Notes: generated by a model not told the origin, from the letters alone. A DNA stretch of 64,000 bases from Cyanobacterium stanieri LEGE 03274 (GCF_015207825.1 NZ_JADEWC010000007.1:1-64000); one strand, 5' to 3'; counted from the first letter of the stretch, positions 44,207-53,880 are shown. Program-made: numbers and translations.

Positions 44207-45558
44207 TACTTATTTTCGCCTTTATTGTTACTTACTTAGTAACACTTTTTTTAAATAACAAAATAAATCATCAACAAGCATTTGCCATGAATCGTACCAG
44301 TGATAATGTCAATTGGGTACAAGAAATGGTCAAAATGGATGAAGATTGTAAAGAAGATTATCAAGACTTTTTTAAAACAAACTTTACCGAAAAAACCCTA
44401 GAAATAGAACAAGTAGTTAATCAGCTAAAAAACCTCCAACAACAAACAGAAAAAAAAACCGCCGCCATTTGGGTATGGTCATATCCTGATAGCTTAGAAG
44501 TAGCCATGATTACCGCCCAAAATCAGCCCATGGGAGGAATTGCCCTAGAAGCCGATGCCCTCACCATCGATAACACCGTCAAAGAATATATTAACCAACT
44601 TACCAATCCCTTTCCCCCCCTAGGTATCCGCAACTCCACCGCCTATCTCACCCCTGCCCAAAAACTACATCGGTGGATAATCAAACCCCTAGAAGCCCAA
44701 TTAGAAGCAGAAAACATAGACACCCTCATCATCTGTGTAGGGCCTAGACTCAGAAGTATTCCCTTCGCCGCACTCCATGACGGGCATAACTTTTTGGTAG
44801 AAAAATATAGCATCGCCATTGTGCCTTCGTTTACCCTCACCAACCTTGATGTTAGCCCAAAAAATCAAGAAGAAGTGCAAATCCTCGCCATGGGTACTTC
44901 TACCTTTGAATTTCTTAGCCCCCTACCAGGAGTAACCCTTGAGATTAATAATATAGTTCCCGCCCCCTGGAATGGGGTCAAAATGACCGAAAATCTATTT
45001 ACCCTAGATAACTTAAAAGCTCAAAGAGAGCAACAACCCTACGAAATCATTCATCTGGCCACCCACGCCAAATTTGAGCCTGGAGAGCCAACCAATTCAT
45101 TTATTCAATTAAACGATCGCCCCTTAACCCTAAACGACATCCGAGAGTTAAACTGGGATAATCCCCCTGTATCTTTATTAACCCTAAGTGCCTGTGAAAC
45201 TGCCATCGGTGATGCTCAAGCCCAATTAGGTTTTGGGGGTTTAGCAGTACAATCCGGGGTGCGATCGGCCCTAGGTAGCTATTGGCAAGTAAGCGATGCA
45301 GGTACTTTAGCCCTGATGAGTGAATTTTATCAACATCTAAAATCCTACCAAACAAAAACCGACCTATTATTAAAATCCGATGCCCTTAGAGATACTCAAA
45401 TATCCATGATCAATCACCAAGTATATGTCAATAATGGACAACTACGAAGCACCAGAGGAAATCTAGCCCTACCCGCCGTACTAACGGAATTTGGTGATGA
45501 CGACTTATCCCACCCCTTCTACTGGGCCCCTTTTACCATCATCGGCAGTCCTTGGTAA
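44185..45558 (+). CDS. exported CHAT-domain (caspase-like) protein
   Basis: A 457-residue protein. A hydrophobic N-terminal segment (LILIFAFIVTYLVTLFL), after RRRK and followed by a QAFA site, fits a Sec signal or anchor. A helical region of about 100 residues follows, then a CHAT domain with the dyad His in EIIHLATHAKFEPG near residue 293 and Cys in LLTLSACETAIG near 333. FGGLAVQSGVRSALGSYWQVSD is the typical end of the core. Cyanobacterial CHAT proteins are usually cytoplasmic and fused to TPRs; this one has no TPR and seems exported. It shares a transcript with the COP23 gene and meets the cikA-like gene with 2 bp between stops. Confidence 0.85.
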   Translation: MFRRRKLILIFAFIVTYLVTLFLNNKINHQQAFAMNRTSDNVNWVQEMVKMDEDCKEDYQDFFKTNFTEKTLEIEQVVNQLKNLQQQTEKKTAAIWVWSYPDSLEVAMITAQNQPMGGIALEADALTIDNTVKEYINQLTNPFPPLGIRNSTAYLTPAQKLHRWIIKPLEAQLEAENIDTLIICVGPRLRSIPFAALHDGHNFLVEKYSIAIVPSFTLTNLDVSPKNQEEVQILAMGTSTFEFLSPLPGVTLEINNIVPAPWNGVKMTENLFTLDNLKAQREQQPYEIIHLATHAKFEPGEPTNSFIQLNDRPLTLNDIRELNWDNPPVSLLTLSACETAIGDAQAQLGFGGLAVQSGVRSALGSYWQVSDAGTLALMSEFYQHLKSYQTKTDLLLKSDALRDTQISMINHQVYVNNGQLRSTRGNLALPAVLTEFGDDDLSHPFYWAPFTIIGSPW

Positions 45559-45560
45559 TA

Positions 45561-47795
45561 TTAACCCATCACCTTATTAATCTTTTTCAACAAAATTCTT
45601 GGTTGTAAAGGCTTCAATAAATACTCATCTACCCCAAAACTAGACAACTGCGCCCAATCCTGCCCACTAATTTCATCACGAATAATCATCAAATACACAT
45701 CAGGATTAGTCAAAGCCTTAATTTCCATAGCCAAACTCATAGAAACAGACTGATTTTGCTCCAAAATAATTACCCGAGGATTAATTACCTCAATCTTACT
45801 AACCGCATCCGTCACATCCAACAACCAAATTACTTGATAATCCGCCGCCGTCAACAACTCACATAAAAAAGTCCCAATTTCATCATCCTCACAAATAACC
45901 ACCACCGTCTTATTAGTCTCCTGAGTAGCCAAAGAATTTGACCTTTCTTGTTGTCTAATCAAAGAACTAGAATCAGAATTCGGTAAATAAACCGTAAAAC
46001 TAGAACCCTTATCCACCAAAGATTCTACTTCAATAATACCCCCATGAAGTTCTACCAAATGTTTCGTTAATGCCAATCCTAAACCCGTCCCTGGATTAGT
46101 ACGGGTACGATAATTTTCCAACTGTTGAAACTTAGTAAATAACAAAGGAAGTTGCTCCTCACAAATACCAATACCCGTATCCTCCACCTGAAAAACCCCC
46201 TGATTACCCTCTCTCCATATCCTCAAAGTAACTTCTCCCCCCGCCCCCGTAAACTTAATGGCATTATCCGTCAAATTAAGCAAAATTTGATATAACCTTT
46301 CCCCATCCGCATAAAATAAATCTCCATCCTCCTCAACTTGATAATCCATTTGTACCATTACCCCCTTATTACGGGCAATTTCTAAACCGTAAAGCAATAC
46401 CATTTGAGAAATATTTTTTAAGGAGACTTCCTCTATATTTAATAAATATTTACCCGACTCAATTTCCGTAAAATCAAGAATATTATTAATTAACTGTAAT
46501 AACTTTCTACCGTTATCTTGAATTATCTTCAAATATCTGGTTTGTTTCTCAGGAGTTAAAATATTATTTGTACCATCCTTAGACCAATGTAATAGAGTAC
46601 CAGATAAACCAATAATACAAGTCAAAGGGGTTCTTAATTCATGGCTAATACTACCTAAAAACTCGCTCTTAGACTGTTGGGCAACCTCCGCTAAAATTAA
46701 AGCATCTTGCAATTGCTTGGCTTTATTTTCTACTTGTTTTTCTAAGGCTTTCTTTTGTTGTTCTAATTGTTGATAATAATCATATTGATAAACCGCTACG
46801 GCTAAATATTCGCTAATATGCTTTAAAAATTTAATTTCATTATCATGCCATTGTCTGACATTTTCGCATTGATGGGCAATTAATAAAGCCCATGTTCTAT
46901 GTTTTACCACAATGGGCAGGGCTATTTTTGCCTTAACTTTTAATTTCTCCATCACCTCAATTAGATAACTATCTAAATTACAGTTATCCACATCATCGAC
47001 GATGAGTATAAAATCTTCTGGATATTGATGATCGTAGTTAATGTCTTTAAAACAGTCATCTTCCCTAAGATTTAATAAAGAACTAATTTTTTCTGATGCT
47101 TTGGTTTCATAAGTGACGGTATCCACTAACTTTTGTTCACCATTTTTTTGACAGGGAACTTTTATTTGATACACTAAAAGACGGTCTATCTGTAATAAAT
47201 TTTGAACTTGATCTAGGGTACTTTGAATGATGGGTTTTAGGTCTAAATTATCCTGTATTTTTTGAGTTAATGTGTGTAATATTTCTTCTTGTTTGATCCT
47301 ATTTTGTAGAATGTTTTCAATGGGAGAATCATTGTCGATCGCACTTTTCCCCCTTTCTTTTAAATCGAGGGGATTACTAAAAATTTCTAGAACTTGAACG
47401 ATAAATTTTTCTCCATAACTATTATTTTCTGGAGATATTTTATTAATATATGATTGTATTTTTTTATTACATTGTAAACTAAAAAAAGGTTTAATTTGGT
47501 GATAAAAAAAAAGTATTTCTTGTGTAGAAAAGCTAATATTAACCTGGGAATAAAAATCATTAATTTCTTTCTCAATTAATAGGAGTGCTTGAAATTCAGG
47601 GTTAATAATTAATCGAAAATTATGAAAAGAAGTATTTTTTATAGCTATTTTTTTAGCTTTACTAAAATTATGCTGAGTGATAAACATAAACTCATCTCCC
47701 TGTTTTTTTGCAGTTTCTTCCCAGAGATGACACAATTTATTTAACATCTGCCCAGAGATGATTTTTTTATTGAGAGAGAGATTATAGTTAGCCAT
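45561..47795 (-). CDS. cikA: CikA-like hybrid kinase with GAF and pseudo-receiver domains
   Basis: A 744-residue protein with the CikA order: about 165 N-terminal residues, a GAF at about 170-345, HisKA with GSISHELRTPLTCIIG near 385, an ATPase domain with NLTDNAIKFTG, DTGIGI and GTGLGLAL, and a C-terminal receiver from about 625. In the receiver, the position of the phosphoacceptor Asp is Glu (RVIILEQNQSVSMS), so it cannot be phosphorylated normally; that is the pseudo-receiver which in CikA binds KaiB. The GAF lacks a Cys-His pair where phytochromes attach bilin (Tyr there). Length equals CikA of Synechococcus within 10 residues. It lies 8.2 kb from kaiC on the same strand. A generic GAF hybrid kinase remains possible. 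Confidence 0.75.
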   Translation of the reverse strand: MANYNLSLNKKIISGQMLNKLCHLWEETAKKQGDEFMFITQHNFSKAKKIAIKNTSFHNFRLIINPEFQALLLIEKEINDFYSQVNISFSTQEILFFYHQIKPFFSLQCNKKIQSYINKISPENNSYGEKFIVQVLEIFSNPLDLKERGKSAIDNDSPIENILQNRIKQEEILHTLTQKIQDNLDLKPIIQSTLDQVQNLLQIDRLLVYQIKVPCQKNGEQKLVDTVTYETKASEKISSLLNLREDDCFKDINYDHQYPEDFILIVDDVDNCNLDSYLIEVMEKLKVKAKIALPIVVKHRTWALLIAHQCENVRQWHDNEIKFLKHISEYLAVAVYQYDYYQQLEQQKKALEKQVENKAKQLQDALILAEVAQQSKSEFLGSISHELRTPLTCIIGLSGTLLHWSKDGTNNILTPEKQTRYLKIIQDNGRKLLQLINNILDFTEIESGKYLLNIEEVSLKNISQMVLLYGLEIARNKGVMVQMDYQVEEDGDLFYADGERLYQILLNLTDNAIKFTGAGGEVTLRIWREGNQGVFQVEDTGIGICEEQLPLLFTKFQQLENYRTRTNPGTGLGLALTKHLVELHGGIIEVESLVDKGSSFTVYLPNSDSSSLIRQQERSNSLATQETNKTVVVICEDDEIGTFLCELLTAADYQVIWLLDVTDAVSKIEVINPRVIILEQNQSVSMSLAMEIKALTNPDVYLMIIRDEISGQDWAQLSSFGVDEYLLKPLQPRILLKKINKVMG

Positions 47796-47951
47796 TGGAG
47801 ATATTCTATTAAAATGGGTTGGCTAAAATTAATTCGCTTATATTACTATGATGAATCGTATTTAGCTATTTGGATAAAACTGTAATATTTTCTAAAGATT
47901 AGAAGATGATATACTGAAGCTATTAACATAGTATATCAATTCCCACTGAAA

Positions 47952-49331
47952 TTATCGACGTGCTTCAAAGTAGTGGGGAGTCGTGGGAATATTGACTTCA
48001 AAGCGATAACCTAATTCTGGAGTGCCTTTTATTTGAATATTTCCCTGTTGTAGTTTGGCTAAGTAGCAACTAAAAAGTAAGGTTATGATGTCATAGCTGT
48101 AGTTTTCTAGTTCTTCTTGATATGTATCGTTATGATCAACATCATAATATTCTTCAATGGCTTGGAGATAGACTTCGGTTTTTTCGTAGGGTATGCCATC
48201 TCCTAACCATGGATGTTTAATCAGAATATTAATTTTGATTTGAGATGATTGATGGGAGAAGTGAATCTGAATATTTCCCCCCGGTCTTGCGGTTTCAATA
48301 ATGGTGGTAACGAGGTAATATATTGTTTGTTGAACTTTTTCTCTATCTAAATACCAAAGTTTGTCCCCCGGTTCAAAAGATAGTCTGAGGGTACATTGTT
48401 TATTTTTGGCGGACATTTGTAAGGATTGGCTAATTTGTTCACCAATAATTTCTATGTCAACTAAACTCAACTCAAGGTTATCGTTTTTGTGAATGATACC
48501 GAGGCTAATAATTTCGTCTAAAAGGGCAGTAATTTCTTGACCACTATCATAGACAATGTTGAGGTATTCTAATTGTTTATCGTTGATTTTACCGTAGATG
48601 CCTTGTTTGAGGACGCTTGACATACCGATAACGGAGGTGAGGGGCAGAGATATTTTTTGAATTAGTTGATTAACTAATTTTATTTTGAGGTTAAGGGAGT
48701 AGGTATTGGGTTGGTTGGGTTTATTGTCTGGTGATGGGGGGGCAGATTGGTTATGCTCGTTGTTTTGGTTGAGAAGTGGGGCTTGATTGATGAGATAGTC
48801 TCTTTCATATTCTGCCATACACCAACGGGCAGTAAGGTAGATATATTCTATTTGTTCGGGAGTAAAAGGACGGGATTCGAGGTCAAAAACTTCTAAGCAA
48901 CCGATACAATCCCCTTGGGCGGTGATGAGGGGTACACCTAAGTAGGCTTTAATTTGATGGTGTTGTACGAGGATATTTTGGAAAAAAAAAGGATCTTTGA
49001 TGGTATTTTCGATTTTGAGGGGTTTTTTGCTGTCTATTACGTAAGTGGCGAAGGAGTCCTCTTTATTTATTTTACGGGAGCGAATTAGTTCACTGTTAAA
49101 GCCAAAGTTGGCTACCCCAAATCCTGATTTAAAGCAATATTCTTCCCCATCGAGGATTCCGAGAATACAGATAGGGGCGTTGAGGGTTCGGGCTGATATT
49201 TGTGTGGCTTCGTCAAATACGGGAATTACCCTATTTTTTCGTAGCTCTAACCGTGCGATCGCCCTTTGATGACGATTCTTTCTATCTTCTGGAGATTCAT
49301 TATGCCACTGACAGAATAAGGGGGTTAGCAT
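47952..49331 (-). CDS. GAF protein with degenerate histidine-kinase domain
   Basis: A 459-residue protein directly upstream of the cikA-like gene (156 bp, same strand). Residues about 20-185 form a GAF domain (FDEATQISARTLNAPICILGILD, LGVPLITAQGDCIGCLEVFD). After a Pro/Asn-rich linker comes a kinase-like part whose H-box reads KISLPLTSVIGM: the phosphoacceptor His of the SHELRTPL motif is missing. The N-box Asn is also gone (YYLVTTIIETARPGG), and DxGxGI is replaced by PWLGDGIP. ATP binding and autophosphorylation are therefore unlikely. It may be a sensory regulator or a partner of the next kinase. I know no named homologue. Confidence 0.8.
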   Translation of the reverse strand: MLTPLFCQWHNESPEDRKNRHQRAIARLELRKNRVIPVFDEATQISARTLNAPICILGILDGEEYCFKSGFGVANFGFNSELIRSRKINKEDSFATYVIDSKKPLKIENTIKDPFFFQNILVQHHQIKAYLGVPLITAQGDCIGCLEVFDLESRPFTPEQIEYIYLTARWCMAEYERDYLINQAPLLNQNNEHNQSAPPSPDNKPNQPNTYSLNLKIKLVNQLIQKISLPLTSVIGMSSVLKQGIYGKINDKQLEYLNIVYDSGQEITALLDEIISLGIIHKNDNLELSLVDIEIIGEQISQSLQMSAKNKQCTLRLSFEPGDKLWYLDREKVQQTIYYLVTTIIETARPGGNIQIHFSHQSSQIKINILIKHPWLGDGIPYEKTEVYLQAIEEYYDVDHNDTYQEELENYSYDIITLLFSCYLAKLQQGNIQIKGTPELGYRFEVNIPTTPHYFEARR

Positions 49332-49469
49332 CCGACTAAGGATTTAATATTAGTTGTCTTCTAAAATTCTATATCTTTTTTTGTTTAACTAGCGTTTAAA
49401 TTTAGTCTTTTCAAGAATAATTAATATCAAGTTCTCGGAATTCGTTATCAATAGATTGTATCTTCAAAC

Positions 49470-49566
49470 AATTGACAATTAACAATGGACAATTAATAAA
49501 CTACTACCTACAACCAGTCACCTAAAACTTCACTCTAATTTGTAAGGGATCAAGGGGACTTGATAT
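49470..49566. repeat. ACAATTGACAATTAACAATGGACAATTAA run and 50-bp element
   Basis: The ACAATTG/ACAATGG run at about 49470-49496 is of the kind also found near 5366, 12567, 14540, 19920 and 53935. The 50-bp GTCACCTAAAAC...TTGATAT element at 49517-49566 matches 41764-41813 at 46 of 50 positions. Both copies of the 50-bp element lie at the 3' side of minus-strand genes. No gene is visible in 49332-49626. Confidence 0.75.
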
Positions 49567-49626
49567 AAGGTGCGCTGGAAATCATCGGTAAGGGAGATGA
49601 GCAAAAATTTTATGGCTAATTATCTT

Positions 49627-51267
49627 TTACTCATTGGCTTGTTGCCACCAAACAATGGCATTATTGAGGGGTTGAATCGTTGCAGATGGGTAATAAAATT
49701 CGAGAATTTGTTGGGCAGAATAACCCCTGTTAGCTAAACTATAACTACCAAATTGACTTAAACCAACTCCATGACCAAAACCACCACCAATAAAACGATA
49801 ACCATCTAGTTGATTATCACTGGTGTAGATAGGTTCGAGGTAAAATAGGGTACTTACGGGGGGTTCAAAGGCGCTCCTTACCTCATTTTTTTCTAGTGTG
49901 ATAATGCCTAAATCCGTTTCTACCTCCATGACTAATATTCGCCCAGAAATAGAACGTTGAGTAACTTCCATGTTTTTGATGGTTGCAAATTCAGCGAGGG
50001 GATGACGAATTCGTTCTAAATACTTACGTAAATCACTTTTAAGATCATTTAAATTACGGGAACGATTCCAGCGAAATAAACGCCGTCCTACTTCATTAAA
50101 ACCACTATCGAGGGAGATAAAACGTTGAAAGTTAGCTTCTAGGTTGAGGGGTTGTTTTTCCAAATCCCATAGGGGGTTAGGGGCATCAATAACAGGTTGT
50201 AGATAAGGTCTATCTTCCCCATTCCAAGTGTCGCTAAAGGAGGAGGTGATGCCCCCAGAGGTAGAAAAGTAGAGGGCATCTACTAATTCATTATCATAGG
50301 TTAATACTAAGCCACGGGTAGAGGCGATCGCCCGATCCGATAAATTAGAGGTTTGACCTAATCCATAATATACCTGACAATGGGTTGTAGCACACATCTG
50401 ATAATTATCGGCCTCAAAACGACGGGTATTGCGCAGGGCATAGGTACGGGCAATAATGGTTTGTGCTTCTGCGGCCGCCCGAGGTGCATTAGGCCCAATT
50501 TCATGGGGAACAACCCCCCGTAAATAGGTTTCTATATCAACTCGATTGACTAAAGTATAATTACCATAGGCATTGGGCTGAATATTTAAACGTCCTCCAT
50601 ATAAACGAGTAGTTCCCTCATCCCCCTCCTTTACCCTCACAAGGTTTTTGCTAGTTAAAATATCCAGATAATCAACGGTAAAACTACTACCATTGACACT
50701 AAAAGCTACGGTGGGAATATCTAATAAAACTTCCGTTTCAATGTAAACCCCCTCTATTTCTGAATTTTGAATACTTTGTAGCAACAGTCTTTTAAGTAAA
50801 GGAGTATTATAAACATCCCTTTTCGCCCACACTTGCCAGCGCCCTGGTTGAGTAATTTCCACTTCAATGCCCAGATTTCGCCAACGGTTAGCGTCATCCT
50901 CAGCGGTTTCAAAGGTGGCATGATCGCCCAAAATTACTTTTTCTTCAATCTTTGGTTGTTCTAGGGTTTTGGGGCTAATGGTTAAGGTAACTTGATTGGT
51001 GGTGAGGTTACGGATAGAGGTGTTACCATCATTATCTTGCTCCCTAAATCGCAGGTTAAGATTATCTCCTTCGGTGCTACTAATGGTTAATTTATCTTCT
51101 GTTTCTTCGCCAAATCTTTGTATGATACCCACTTGTAATTCAACGGCATTTACCACGGGAGTAGCCATGGTAAAACCAAACATGAGGAAAGATGAAAGTA
51201 AAATTTGCCAGTTTTTAGAATACATTTGCTTAGATTTGATAGAGATAAAGGATTTTTGTTTATTCAC
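49627..51267 (-). CDS. SpoIID/LytB-domain exported protein
   Basis: A 546-residue protein. A signal peptide (ILLSSFLMFGFTMATPVVNA) follows an N-terminal Lys-rich stretch. An SH3-like or beta-rich part covers about 45-230, and the SpoIID domain lies at about 240-470: YLRGVVPHEIGPNAPRAAAE with the catalytic Glu, then QTIIARTYALRN, and the TSGGITSSFSDTWNGE block. SpoIID is a peptidoglycan-cleaving/activating protein in sporulators; cyanobacterial members act on the cell wall. The reading frame opens with GTG at 51267, touching the upstream stop. An ATG at 51225 would give a more compact signal peptide. Confidence 0.85.
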   Translation of the reverse strand: MNKQKSFISIKSKQMYSKNWQILLSSFLMFGFTMATPVVNAVELQVGIIQRFGEETEDKLTISSTEGDNLNLRFREQDNDGNTSIRNLTTNQVTLTISPKTLEQPKIEEKVILGDHATFETAEDDANRWRNLGIEVEITQPGRWQVWAKRDVYNTPLLKRLLLQSIQNSEIEGVYIETEVLLDIPTVAFSVNGSSFTVDYLDILTSKNLVRVKEGDEGTTRLYGGRLNIQPNAYGNYTLVNRVDIETYLRGVVPHEIGPNAPRAAAEAQTIIARTYALRNTRRFEADNYQMCATTHCQVYYGLGQTSNLSDRAIASTRGLVLTYDNELVDALYFSTSGGITSSFSDTWNGEDRPYLQPVIDAPNPLWDLEKQPLNLEANFQRFISLDSGFNEVGRRLFRWNRSRNLNDLKSDLRKYLERIRHPLAEFATIKNMEVTQRSISGRILVMEVETDLGIITLEKNEVRSAFEPPVSTLFYLEPIYTSDNQLDGYRFIGGGFGHGVGLSQFGSYSLANRGYSAQQILEFYYPSATIQPLNNAIVWWQQANE

Positions 51268-51909
51268 CTAGTCCACTTCTCCATCAAATAAACGCACAGA
51301 AAGTCTTTCAATGCCCCTTGTGCCACTGCAAAACAATAATTCTTCTAAGAGGGAAAGGGCTAGTTGGTTTAATTCTTGGGGAGAGGCTAAATAAACGGAA
51401 ACTTTTGCCCTTCGGGGGTTCATCCGAGAGGTAAAATGGGATCTAAAGCGAGTAAAATATTCTGATAGTCGGAAGTTATTTTCTAAGGGTATGTCTTTAT
51501 CCCTCATCTGTTGGACGGCTAATAATAGTTGGGTAAGGGGTACGAGTAAATATTTAGCACAGGTGTTGGTTAGTAGGATTAAGGTTTTGATTTGTTCTGG
51601 GCTAAGGGTTTCTCGGTTATAACATTTACGCCAAGGATTGGTACACCGTAAGCGCCACAAGTCCACTCGGTTATGGATGATGCCTTGGAGTCCTAAATGT
51701 TGACAGGTGGCTAACATTTCTTCCGATGCGCCTAATTTTAGGGCTTCAATGGCTAATAATAAAAGGTCTAGTTGTTGTTGTACCCTTAACATTCCTCGGG
51801 TGGGAGGTAGGACAATATCTGGCAGGGTATTAAGTATTACGGGAGAAAAGTTGTTGCCACTGCTAGAATCGTTATCGGGGTTAGGGGTTAAGGGTACAGA
51901 TTGGGTCAT
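51268..51909 (-). CDS. DUF3038-like cyanobacterial protein
   Basis: A 213-residue soluble helical protein. A Ser/Asn/Pro-rich start of about 30 residues is followed by VQQQLDLLLLAIEALKLGASEEML, a Cys-bearing WRLRCTNPWRKCYNRETLS and a long helical part. The QLDLLLLAIEAL segment is what I associate with DUF3038, known only in cyanobacteria and usually without a function assignment. Its stop touches the SpoIID gene start, so the two are translationally adjacent. Whether the pair works together is unknown. Confidence 0.65.
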   Translation of the reverse strand: MTQSVPLTPNPDNDSSSGNNFSPVILNTLPDIVLPPTRGMLRVQQQLDLLLLAIEALKLGASEEMLATCQHLGLQGIIHNRVDLWRLRCTNPWRKCYNRETLSPEQIKTLILLTNTCAKYLLVPLTQLLLAVQQMRDKDIPLENNFRLSEYFTRFRSHFTSRMNPRRAKVSVYLASPQELNQLALSLLEELLFCSGTRGIERLSVRLFDGEVD

Positions 51910-52033
51910 CTGAAAATTTTTGGTAATGTTGACGAGTATTAATAGTTTTGATGTTTTGGATTGAAAAAGGTTTCTTTTTTTATCCGATTTTTATATTACC
52001 ATAAGCTATTTGTAATGTTTTTCAGTGATTTTT

Positions 52034-53815
52034 TTAGGCTGGATAAATTCTCAGACGGCGATTGGGTTCGTTACCAAAACTGTCTGAGCGTAGGCGATAG
52101 TGTTCGATGAGTTCATGTTGCATTTTGCGCACTTTGGCGTTTCGGGGTAGTAGTTCGACGGGTTGCCCTTGGGGAATGACGATTTGTTCTACCGCTAGTC
52201 TTGCTTCTTCGAGCGCCTCTATTTCGTCATCGTTTCCTGCTTTGGTAAACAGTCGTAAATCGGCTGATTCTGAGGTATCTGGGTTGTCCATATTAACCAG
52301 TTTGCGTAAGGCTCTGGTGATTTGGGGTATGCTGTTGGATTTGATGCTGTAGATGGGGACTTGGTTATTTTTGGCTAGTTCCATCAATTTCCCGTGGTGT
52401 TTTACTTGCGATCGCAACGCTAACACAGCATCGGCACAATCAAGGTCTTTGGTGAGGGAAATGGGCATCTTGAGTACGTTAATAACTTGTTCTAGTTGCG
52501 ATCGCCCCACACCGTAAGGATAGAGATAAACGGGCCAATCCTCCCCATTAGGACCAGGGGTACGAATTTTATTCACCTCATCGGCTTGATACCAGGATTT
52601 ATCTAACAATTGGTTAAATTCTACCTGGGCGGAAGTCTCAGGACTTTTTAGGGGTTGCATTTTACCCGATGCCCTTAACCCAGTGGGTTTAGCAGGAGCA
52701 TTGATCATATTTTCCCAAAGGGGCGGCGCACTGGCGGTAATATCGTTATTACTAGGAGCTAAATTAGGATCTCGAGTAATGGAAACTTGCCCCGCATCAT
52801 TAACCTGTCGTAATTGGGGAATAATCTGCCTTCCCCGCAAAATATTATCCACCGTCTGGGCTACTTCTTCATGGACTACCCATTTTTGACGCTCCCACAT
52901 TTCCACGGCGATTTCAAAGGTGGGGGGAGCTTTTCTTTCTAAAACGGTTTTTTGAGAGCCTCGGCGACGGGCTTCGTCATCCCCTAGGGTAACCGATTGA
53001 ATGCCACCGATTAAGTCTGAGAGGGTGGGATTTTTGATGAGATTTTCTAGGTAATTACCGTGGGCAGTGCCGACGAGTTGAACTCCCCTTTCAGCAATGG
53101 TACGGGCGGCGAGGGCCTCTAATTCTGTACCAATTTCATCAATGATAATCACTTCTGGCATATGGTTTTCCACCGCTTCAATCATCACTTGATGTTGTAA
53201 TTCAGGATGGGCTACCTGCATTCTTCTAGCCCTACCGATGGCAGGATGGGGTATATCTCCATCCCCAGCGATTTCGTTAGAGGTGTCTATAATTACTACT
53301 CTTTTTTCTAGTTCATCGGCTAAAACTCGGGCAATTTCTCTCAGGGCGGTGGTTTTTCCTACCCCTGGCCGTCCTAATAGTAAAATTGATTGACCACTTT
53401 CGACCAATTCTCGAATCATCAAAATAGTACCAAATACCGCTCTACCAATACGACAGGTAAGACCGATAATTTTTTCTTGGCGGTTACGAATGGCGCTGAT
53501 GCGGTGTAATGTTCCTTCAATACCTGCTCTGTTGTCGGCGCTAAAATGTCCAACCCTAGCGATACAATGTTCTAGGTCTTCCCGACTGACTACATCTTCG
53601 CTTAGATAACAAGTTTTGTCGATAAATCTTGCTTCTGGTTTTCTGCCTAAGTCTAAAACAATTTCGATCAAATTTTTTTTCTGAGGATGAGAGGCGATCG
53701 CACTTTGAATACTTAAGGGCAAAATGTGTAAAAGTTTATCGAGATCATCAGTAATCTCCATTCTGTGGGTAGGCAGTTTTTCTTCCATTCCTAAAATTTC
53801 ACGGTAAAGACTCAT
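52034..53815 (-). CDS. Ycf45-like AAA ATPase with R3H domain
   Basis: About 593 residues. Residues 1-105 are helical (EITDDLDKLLHILPLSIQSAI, VVSREDLEHCIARVGHFSADNRAGIEG). The AAA core carries Walker A ILLLGRPGVGKTTALREIAR near residue 145, VVIIDTSNEIAGDGDIPH and Walker B PEVIIIDEIGTELEA. A long C-terminal region ends in an R3H nucleic-acid-binding motif (RKMQHELIEHYRLRSDSFG, R-x3-H). This is the Ycf45 family of plastids and cyanobacteria, related to stage III sporulation protein AA-like ATPases. I chose the ATG at 53815 (GGGGGG just upstream) over a TTG at 53848. It is the next gene after kaiC on the same strand, across a 200-bp repeat-bearing gap. Confidence 0.82.
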   Translation of the reverse strand: MSLYREILGMEEKLPTHRMEITDDLDKLLHILPLSIQSAIASHPQKKNLIEIVLDLGRKPEARFIDKTCYLSEDVVSREDLEHCIARVGHFSADNRAGIEGTLHRISAIRNRQEKIIGLTCRIGRAVFGTILMIRELVESGQSILLLGRPGVGKTTALREIARVLADELEKRVVIIDTSNEIAGDGDIPHPAIGRARRMQVAHPELQHQVMIEAVENHMPEVIIIDEIGTELEALAARTIAERGVQLVGTAHGNYLENLIKNPTLSDLIGGIQSVTLGDDEARRRGSQKTVLERKAPPTFEIAVEMWERQKWVVHEEVAQTVDNILRGRQIIPQLRQVNDAGQVSITRDPNLAPSNNDITASAPPLWENMINAPAKPTGLRASGKMQPLKSPETSAQVEFNQLLDKSWYQADEVNKIRTPGPNGEDWPVYLYPYGVGRSQLEQVINVLKMPISLTKDLDCADAVLALRSQVKHHGKLMELAKNNQVPIYSIKSNSIPQITRALRKLVNMDNPDTSESADLRLFTKAGNDDEIEALEEARLAVEQIVIPQGQPVELLPRNAKVRKMQHELIEHYRLRSDSFGNEPNRRLRIYPA

Positions 53816-53880
53816 CACCCCCCATGATAACTTAAATTTTCGTAACAAAACTTCATTATCGAAAATTAGATATTAGGAAG

